A stretch of DNA of 9,870 bases from OMOG01 sp041485845. GTDB taxonomy: Bacteria; Acidobacteriota; Terriglobia; Bryobacterales; Bryobacteraceae. The position numbers and the translations under genes were made by a program. Below are positions 1-6,200 of this stretch, piece by piece; the first letter of the stretch is position 1, and every line of letters begins with the position of its first letter. The stretch is from NCBI GenBank assembly GCA_041485845.1, contig JBGPKH010000321.1:1-9870 (forward strand), written 5' to 3'. The notes under the pieces are model-generated. The model searched no databases and was not told where the DNA came from. It saw only the letters and a program-made list of their open reading frames with translations.

Positions 1-168
1 GCGCGCGGCTTCTCCGGAAGGTCCGCCGCGCAACTCCATCGCGCGGCCCTCTTCCGCGTGCCGGCCGGGGAGCCGATGGCGCGGGCGCGCGGCTCCTCCG
101 GAAGGTCCGCCGCGCAACTCCATCGCGCGGCCCTCTTCCGCGTGCCGGCCGAGGAGCCGATGGCGCGG
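1..168 (+). repeat. 84-bp in-frame tandem duplication inside the amidase gene
   Basis: Bases 1-84 and 85-168 are identical except at two positions: 11 (T) versus 95 (C), and 68 (G) versus 152 (A). The period of 84 is a multiple of three, so the reading frame is kept and a 28-residue unit (starting ARG, then SGRSAAQLHRAALFRVPA, ending EPMAR) occurs twice. Both differences change the amino acid (Phe/Ser and Gly/Glu). Copy 2 leads directly into normal amidase sequence. Copy 1 begins at the first base of the window, so more copies upstream cannot be excluded. Confidence 0.95.
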
Positions 169-684
169 GCCATCGATGCGGCTGCGGAAAAGCTGCGCGC
201 GGCCGGCGTGCGCGTAGACGCAGTAGATCTGCCCGAGGGATGGGATCGCCTGACCGCGGCGGCCCGCGCCATCAACGATTACGAGGGTGCCCGCACCCAT
301 GCCGCCCGCTATCGCCAGTTCGGGGAAGGGATCGGCCGCCGCCTCGCGGAACTGGTGCGCCGGGGCCTGGAAATGTCCGAGCAGGAGTTTCACGAGGCCC
401 GCGCTTGCGTCGAAAGCCTGCGCGGAGCCGTAGCGAGCGTTTTTTGGGAATATCCCGCGATCCTCAGCCCCGCAGCCACCGGTCCGGCTCCCGCCGGCTT
501 CGATTCCACCGGCGATCCGGCGAACAACGCGCCGTGGACGGCGCTCGGCGTGCCGGCCATCGGCATACCGCTGGTGGTCGAAGGTGCGCCGCTGGGCCTC
601 CAGATCACCGCCGCGTGGGGCCGCGATGACGCGCTGGTGGCAATGGCGGAGCACGCCGAACAGTTGCTGGCGGTCACGTCTTGA
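1..684 (+). CDS. Amidase-signature family hydrolase, C-terminal part (5' end outside window)
   Basis: The frame is open from base 1 and ends in TGA at 682-684, so 227 residues of a longer protein are visible; the ATG at 58 lies inside a repeat and is unlikely to be the true start. The C-terminal half reads as an amidase-signature enzyme (GatA/amidase-like hydrolysis of a C-N amide bond). Supporting motifs are the DSTGDP-x-NN-PWT block, then LGVPAIGIPL, then APLGLQI followed by a small-residue segment and a terminal helix ending in LLAVTS. Upstream is the usual helix and strand with AAEKLRAAGVRVDAVDLP. The catalytic Ser-Ser-Lys residues of the family are in the N-terminal half and cannot be inspected. 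Residues 1-56 are two copies of a 28-residue unit. The substrate cannot be told: allophanate hydrolase, GatA or a general amidase are all possible, with a general amidase favoured. No terminator is visible after the stop. Confidence 0.82.
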   Translation, partial: ARGFSGRSAAQLHRAALFRVPAGEPMARARGSSGRSAAQLHRAALFRVPAEEPMARAIDAAAEKLRAAGVRVDAVDLPEGWDRLTAAARAINDYEGARTHAARYRQFGEGIGRRLAELVRRGLEMSEQEFHEARACVESLRGAVASVFWEYPAILSPAATGPAPAGFDSTGDPANNAPWTALGVPAIGIPLVVEGAPLGLQITAAWGRDDALVAMAEHAEQLLAVTS

Positions 685-803
685 AGTATTCGTCGCGGTT
701 GCAGAGCGGGCCGGTCGGAATCGCATCCTGTCCGCCGAACTGCAGAATCGCCAAGGCGCCGGACATCCCGGGCGGGCGCGGCAGGTGCGGCAGGTGCCGG
801 CAT

Positions 804-832
804 TTGACATACACATCCTGGATGTGTAAGCT
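804..832 (+). promoter_or_regulatory. Promoter with embedded 19-nt palindrome (probable operator) for the toxin-antitoxin pair
   Basis: A perfect -35 hexamer TTGACA lies at 804-809. A 17-nt spacer then leads to TAAGCT at 827-832, a weak -10 that keeps the first two and last bases of TATAAT. Between and overlapping them, 810-828 reads TACACATCCTGGATGTGTA, a perfect inverted repeat with 9-nt arms around one central base. Ribbon-helix-helix antitoxins bind such palindromes as dimers and repress their own operons, and a site here would block RNA polymerase directly. The antitoxin ATG is 30 nt past the -10. The palindrome and -35 are seen directly; the role is inferred. Confidence 0.62.
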
Positions 833-862
833 TCAGGTGTCGATCGGCCAAAGAACAATCCC

Positions 863-1147
863 ATGAGCAAACGCCTCAACATCGTGTTGCCGGATCGGAC
901 CGCGGCGGTGCTCGACCGCGTGGCGGCCAAAGGCTCCCGGAGCCGGTTCATTGACCGGGCAGTCAGGCATTATGTCGAAACGCAGGGCAGACAGAGCCTT
1001 CGCGAGCAGCTCGCAGCCGGCTACCGCGCGAATGCCGAACGCGATCTCGCGATGGCCGCCGAATGGTTTCCGCTTGAAGAGGAGGCGGGGCGGACCATTG
1101 AAGAATCCCGTAAGGTGAAGAAAACCGCGAAATCAAAACGGACATGA
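863..1147 (+). CDS. Ribbon-helix-helix antitoxin, MazE/CopG-like
   Basis: This 94-residue protein is predicted to bind DNA as a dimer and to neutralise the toxin encoded next to it. Residues 3-9 (KRLNIVL) fit the beta strand of the ribbon-helix-helix fold. Residues 10-22 form helix 1 and residues about 25-39 (SRSRFIDRAVRHYVE) helix 2, as in CopG and Bacillus-type MazE antitoxins. The region after residue 60 contains W68 and an acidic patch LEEE at 71-74, the kind of segment that fills the MazF active site. The last eleven residues are strongly basic, which is less usual. The ATG at 863 is the only sensible start, since no upstream in-frame start lies between it and the promoter. Shine-Dalgarno similarity is weak. 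Its TGA overlaps the toxin ATG (ATGA at 1144-1147), so translation is probably coupled. The palindrome at 810-828 suggests autoregulation. Confidence 0.85.
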   Translation: MSKRLNIVLPDRTAAVLDRVAAKGSRSRFIDRAVRHYVETQGRQSLREQLAAGYRANAERDLAMAAEWFPLEEEAGRTIEESRKVKKTAKSKRT

Positions 1148-1500
1148 CATTCCCTCGCAGGGGAGACGTTTACCTCGTCGAGTTTGATCCGGCCCGCGGC
1201 CGCGAGATCCAAAAGACCCGCCCGGCCGTCATCGTCCAGAACGACATCGGGAACCGGCACAGCCCGGTCACCATCGTGGCGGCCATCACGTCGAAGCTGT
1301 CGCCAACGCCATACCCGGTCGAGGTGATCGTAGCGTCCACTAAGGGGAATGGGCTCTCTGTGCTATCGGCTATCGAACTCGGGCAGATCCGCTCCGTGGA
1401 CCACCGGCGGCTTATTAGAAGGCTGGGGGCGCTTGACGCTGCGACGATGCGCAAAGTCGATGGGGCGCTGAAGATCGGCCTCGGGCTGGTTGACCTCTGA
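1144..1500 (+). CDS. MazF/PemK-family toxin, predicted mRNA endoribonuclease
   Basis: The 118-residue length is typical of MazF/PemK toxins, which cut single-stranded RNA at short specific sequences and stall growth when the antitoxin is lost. The family landmarks are in order: RRGDVYLVEFDP at residues 5-16, a short loop, KTRPAVIVQND at 24-34 with R26 as the expected catalytic arginine, the ITSK block near 48-51 with T49 as the conserved threonine, and AIELGQIRSVD in the second half, followed by a C-terminal helix. All key residues seem intact, so the toxin is likely active. The start is fixed by the four-base overlap with the antitoxin stop; there is no clear ribosome binding site of its own, consistent with coupled translation. 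The cleavage sequence cannot be predicted from the protein. Confidence 0.92.
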   Translation: MTFPRRGDVYLVEFDPARGREIQKTRPAVIVQNDIGNRHSPVTIVAAITSKLSPTPYPVEVIVASTKGNGLSVLSAIELGQIRSVDHRRLIRRLGALDAATMRKVDGALKIGLGLVDL

Positions 1501-1506
1501 AAACCT

Positions 1507-1511
1507 GGGAG
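1507..1511 (+). promoter_or_regulatory. Ribosome binding site of the amidohydrolase gene
   Basis: GGGAG lies 6 nt before the ATG at 1518 and only a few bases after the toxin stop at 1498-1500. This good Shine-Dalgarno match decides the start and gives the downstream gene its own translation signal on a possibly shared transcript. No separate promoter is evident in the 17-nt gap. Confidence 0.7.
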
Positions 1512-1517
1512 AACCGA

Positions 1518-3179
1518 ATGAAATCCATCAGACTGTCAATCGCCGCTTCGCTGCTGTTATTCTCCTGCGCGCGCCCGCCGCAGTTCGACGTGGTCCTGCG
1601 AAACGGCCGCATCTGCGACGGCACGGGCGCTCCGTGCATCGCCGGCGGGGTTGCCATCAACGGCGACACCATTGCCAAGGCCGGCGATCTTGCCGGCGCT
1701 CGCGGGCGCACCGATCTCGACGTGCACGGCCAGGTGATCGCGCCCGGCTTCCTCAACATGATGAGCGGCGAGACCGGGCTGTTTACCGACGGCCGCGCCC
1801 AGAGCGACATCCGCCAGGGGGTCACGCTCGAGATCTTCGGCGAAGGCGAATCCATGGGGCCGCTGAACGATGCCATGCGCGCCGAGTACCAGAGGCAGGA
1901 AGTCGATTTCCACTACGACGTCACCTGGCACAGCCTGGCGGAGGGCCTGGACACGCTCGCGCGCCGCGGCATCTCGACCAACATCGCCTCGTTCATCGGA
2001 GCGGCCACGCCGCGCGTCAACGTGCTGGGCCGCGCCAACCGCGCGCCGACGGCCGCGGAGCTCGACCAGATGCGCGCCCTCACGGCCAAGGCCATGGAAG
2101 ACGGCGCGCTGGGCGTCGCCTCCGCCCTGATCTACCAGCCGGGCGTGTACGCCAGGACCGGCGAGCTGATCGCGCTGGCTGAGGTGGCCGCGCGCTATCA
2201 CGGCATCTATATCTCGCACGTGCGCAATGAAGGCGACCACGAAATGGAGGCCATCGACGAGTTGATCTCCATCGCGCGCCAGGCGAAGATTCCGGCGGAG
2301 ATTTACCACCTGAAGCTGGCCGGCGAGAAGAACTGGGGCAAGCTCCCCGAGGTGATCCGCAAGGTGGAAGCCGCGCGCGCCGAAGGTTTGCAGATCACCG
2401 CCGACATGTACACCTACACGGCCGGCGCCACGGGACTGGATGCGTCCATGCCGCCGTGGGTCCAGGAAGGCGGGCTTGAGTCGTGGCGCAAACGCCTTCA
2501 GGACCCGGCGATCCGCCGGCGGGTGAAGCGCGAGATGCGCGAGCCGGGCGGCCAGTGGGACAATCTCTACCTCGCCACCGGATCGCCCGACAAGGTTCTC
2601 CTCATCGGCTTCAAAAACGAGAAGCTGAAGCCGCTCACCGGCAAGACTCTCGGCGCGGTGGCGCGCATGCGCAACACCTCGCCGGAGGACGCCGCGATGG
2701 ACCTGGTGATCGAGGACGACTCCCGCGTGGGCACCGTGTACTTCCTCATGAGCGAAGACAACATTCGCCGCCAGATCGTGCTCCCGTGGCTGAGCTTCGC
2801 TTCCGACGCCGACCCTATGGGCAACGATGGGGTCTTTCTGAAGGCCAGCGCGCACCCGCGGGCCTTCGGAAACTTCGCGCGTGTGTATGCACGCTACGTG
2901 CGCGACGAGAAACTACTGCCGATCGAGGAGGCGGTGCGCAAGATGACCTCGCTCCCCGCGGGAAACCTCGGGATTGAGCGCCGCGGCCGGCTGCGCGAAG
3001 GATACTTCGCCGACGTCGTGGTGTTCGACCCCGCGGCCATCCAGGATCACGCGACGTTCGAGAAGCCCATGCAGTTTGCCACCGGCGTGTCGGAGGTCCT
3101 GGTGAACGGGGTGGAAGTGATCCGGGGCGGCGAGCACACCGGAGCCAAGCCCGGCCGGGCCCTGCGGCGCGCGCGATAG
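1518..3179 (+). CDS. N-acyl-D-amino-acid deacylase-like amidohydrolase, predicted lipoprotein
   Basis: The 553-residue protein belongs to the amidohydrolase superfamily and resembles D-aminoacylases, which release D-amino acids from N-acylated forms. The N-terminus MKSIRLSIAASLLLFSC is a lipoprotein signal with Cys17 as probable lipid anchor, so it acts outside the cytoplasm. Next come the N-terminal beta-sandwich strands (VVLRNGRICDGTG) and IAPGFLN at 74-80, where the family normally has PGFID-x-H-x-H. Here the HxH metal site is absent (NMMSGE follows). The GNCG-type cysteine ligand is also missing: GVTLEIFGEGESMGP at 101-115 occupies that place. Retained are H234 in YISHVRNEGD, H264 in EIYHLKLAGEKNWGK, D430 in FASDADPMG (expected catalytic Asp), H446 in AHPRAFGNFARV, and the C-terminal signature NLGIERRGRLREGYFADVVVFDP near 483-505. 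The family is clear; the substrate, and whether it is a conventional zinc hydrolase, are not. Confidence 0.88.
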   Translation: MKSIRLSIAASLLLFSCARPPQFDVVLRNGRICDGTGAPCIAGGVAINGDTIAKAGDLAGARGRTDLDVHGQVIAPGFLNMMSGETGLFTDGRAQSDIRQGVTLEIFGEGESMGPLNDAMRAEYQRQEVDFHYDVTWHSLAEGLDTLARRGISTNIASFIGAATPRVNVLGRANRAPTAAELDQMRALTAKAMEDGALGVASALIYQPGVYARTGELIALAEVAARYHGIYISHVRNEGDHEMEAIDELISIARQAKIPAEIYHLKLAGEKNWGKLPEVIRKVEAARAEGLQITADMYTYTAGATGLDASMPPWVQEGGLESWRKRLQDPAIRRRVKREMREPGGQWDNLYLATGSPDKVLLIGFKNEKLKPLTGKTLGAVARMRNTSPEDAAMDLVIEDDSRVGTVYFLMSEDNIRRQIVLPWLSFASDADPMGNDGVFLKASAHPRAFGNFARVYARYVRDEKLLPIEEAVRKMTSLPAGNLGIERRGRLREGYFADVVVFDPAAIQDHATFEKPMQFATGVSEVLVNGVEVIRGGEHTGAKPGRALRRAR

Positions 3180-3201
3180 GCGTGGATTCGCCGCAGCCGG
3201 T

Positions 3202-6200
3202 TTACCGCACCGAAATCGTAGCGGGTGGGCTTACCTGCGAGCCCGCGGTCAGGACTACCGGCACGTTGTCGCCCGCAGCCAACCCCTGGGGAACCAGAAC
3301 ATTCACCTGGTACAGCCCAACGTACCCCGGCGCAAGGCCGGCGAACTTGACGGTGGCCGGAACATTGCCCACCATTGCGGTGACCGTGTTCACCGTTTGG
3401 CTGAGAACGGTCGTCGATGCCGCGACACCTTCCCGGACCGGCGGGATCACCTTCCCAAGACCCGTGCAGTAGATCGCGATTACGTCTCCTGCGTGGACGG
3501 GGTTCTTGGAGTCCGCCAGGACGTTGGTAACCCCGTTGACGATTGCTCCCGGCCCGGTGCCCTGCTGGTTCTGCGTGAAGATGGCCGGCTGGGCGGTTGC
3601 CACCGACACAGATGCCGGTACGCTGAGCGTATTGCCGTGTTGCACCACCAGGTGAAGTTGCGAATTCTCCTGGATGTCAAACGGGACCTGCGCATTCAAC
3701 TGGGCGTTGCTGGTGTAGAAAAGCGGCAGCAACGCATCCCCGAGCTTGACCTGCGTGTTGCCGAGTGAGGTGGGCACAGGCACGGTTCCGGGTTGCTGTC
3801 CGTTCGGATCGGCCAACAGATTACCGAACACTGCGACCAAGCTTCCGGGAGACACCACGGGAGCCGCGTTGTAACTGGCGGCGTTCCGGACCCCATCCTG
3901 GTAGACCAATGGAACTGGGGCACCGTTGCTTAAAACCATCGGCATCAGCACCTGGTAGCCGAGGACATTATAGTCTTTACCCGCCAGAGCCGTGATCGCG
4001 GCGGTAACCGTTGTGGGCTGAGTGCTTTGCGGCTGCCACGTCTTGGTCCACTTGCCATTGGCGGTGTGCTGCATCGTAAGACCGGATTCGCCGGTGCTGA
4101 AGCGGACTGTGACGCTGGCGGGATACTTGTCGGTAACCGGGTTGCCACAATCGTCCGCCAGGTGCAGTTCCATGCTGAGCGGCTGCCCCAGCGGACTTGC
4201 CGCGGATGTGGGCGAGGGGCTGGTCATCTGCCCCACCAGCTTGCTCGGGGTGCAGCCCGATGCGTGAGGCCCCAAAGCGGCAGCGGCCCGAATGAGTTGC
4301 GGCTCCGCACTGGGTTTGTAACCGGCCGGGGGCACCACCGACAGAACGTTCACGGTCTGGGCGGATCCATCGGCAAACAGGACGGTGATGACGCCGCGAT
4401 CCACACCCGGGTTGCGAGCCGAAAAGTCCGGAAGCACGGTCATCTGCGTGGGCGAATTCGCGCGTACAGTGCCGACAACGGGCGCGTTGGACATCCAGTT
4501 CACGTTATTGTAAGTGATCTTGTTCGAGTTGAAGCCGACGTCCGCCGTTCCACGGTTGGCGATCGAAACCGTCTGGCTGCCGGGCGGGTTGCCGGGCGAG
4601 CCGACGAACACCAGGCCGGTGGGGCGCACTTCGGGTGGGAGCGGGGTCCCGGGCGGAAAGACGTTCAGCACCACCGAGATGGTCTGCGGTGCATTGTTGG
4701 CTCCGGTGGCGCGCACCTGAATCTGCCCGAAATAGTTACCGGGTGCGAGGCCCGAGGCGTCCACGTTTACCGTCGCGGTGGAGAAGGTCACGAAGGGCGT
4801 GGTCACCGTGCCGCTCGCGGGAGAGACGGAAAGCCATTTCGAACCGGTGAGCGGCTGCGCGGTGGCCGTCCAGCTCATCGTGCCCTGACCGATATTAAGA
4901 ATGTCGATCGTCTGCGGCAACGGGTTGCCGCCGCCCTGTACGGCCTGGTAGGTGAGGCCGGTCTGCGACAGCAGGATGATCGGCAGGGGATTGCTGATCA
5001 CCAGGGTCACCGGAATGTTGATCGACGGATCGGTGTTATCCGGGGAACTCAACGTGACCAGCCCGCTATAGACGCCGGCGGCCAGAGAACCGGGGGTGAT
5101 GGTAATAGCGAGTGTGTCCGGCGAGGACGCGGAAGTGGTCCCGTTCGAGGGCGTAACCGCGAGCCATGGCCCTCCCGAGAACGTGCTGCTCCCGGCGACG
5201 AAAGAAAGGCTGCCACTGCCTGAAGTGGTCAGCGAAATCTGCGCGGTGATGGGACTGGCTCCGGTCAGCACGGGGAACGAGAGGGGGGTGGTATCGGTGT
5301 TCAGATGCCCGGTTACGGGGTCCTTGACGGTGAACGTGACCGCGATGTCGGCGTGCGGAGGGTTGGCGTACGGCGAAAGGACCGACACCGTCCCCTGATA
5401 CTTGCCGGCGGCCAGACCGGTGGGATCCGCGCTGATGGTGACGTTGGCCGGGCAGTTCGCGGCAGTGGTATCGACCTTGAGCCAACTGCCTCCGCTGGAG
5501 GTGCTGACCGCCACCTGGACGGGAAGCCCGGCGCTGGAACTGGAAGCGGCTACCGGGATACCGACAGTTACGGCTCCGCCACTGAACGCGGTGAGAGACA
5601 GTGACGTGGGCGATACGCCGAGTGTGGGAGCGTTGGTAGCGGTTCCGAAAGTGATTGCGCGCACGCGGTGATTGTTGGTGTCGGTGAAGTAAAGCACGCC
5701 ATTCCGAATTGCTATGGTGCCGATGGGACCATTGAGCAAAGCCGCCGCGGACGGACCGCCGTCGCCTCCGAATCCGAAGATGCCGGTGCCGGCAACCGTG
5801 GTAATGGTGCCCCCTGGAGTCACCTGCCGGATGCGATTTCCAAAGTATTCCGAGATGTAAACGTTTCCGGATGGATCCACGGCGACGGCGGTCGGGTTCT
5901 TCAGGGACGCTTTATCCGCCGGTCCGCCGTCTCCGGAATATCCGGCTTTCTGATTGCCGGCAAGCGTTGTGATCACGCCCGACGACACCACGCGAATCGA
6001 ATGATTGTATTCGTCGGCGATGTAGAGCGTCCCGGAGGAGTCGCAGGCCACGCCGGACGGAGCGTTGAGAAGCGCGCTCGTGGCCGGGCCTCCGTCGCCG
6101 CCAAAGCCTCTTTTCTGGCCCGTACCGGCGAAGGTGGTGATGTTGCCGTCAGTACCCACGCGGCGGATAACATGGTTACCTGCATCTGCGATGTAGAGAT

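Noticed and set aside
1..168. The left-edge repeat as a CRISPR or mobile-element end
   Set aside because: The copies are directly adjacent without spacer, keep the reading frame and lie inside an amidase gene, so an in-frame tandem duplication is the simpler reading.
1..684. Assignment of the amidase to allophanate hydrolase of a urea pathway with the ABC remnant
   Set aside because: The visible C-terminal motifs are those of general amidases, the two loci are about 8.5 kb apart, and no urea carboxylase gene is present.
1557..2855. A 432-codon minus-strand open frame opposite the amidohydrolase
   Set aside because: It is antisense to a clear family member, has no recognisable domain and has the Arg/His/Ala-rich composition of a shadow frame.
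3179..3192. Short inverted repeat GGCG/CGCC after the amidohydrolase stop as a terminator
   Set aside because: Only four base pairs with a six-base loop and no T run; expected by chance in GC-rich DNA.
4027..5223. A 398-codon plus-strand open frame opposite the giant gene
   Set aside because: It is antisense to well-conserved BACON-like modules, with Gly/Arg-rich low-information sequence and no ribosome binding site.
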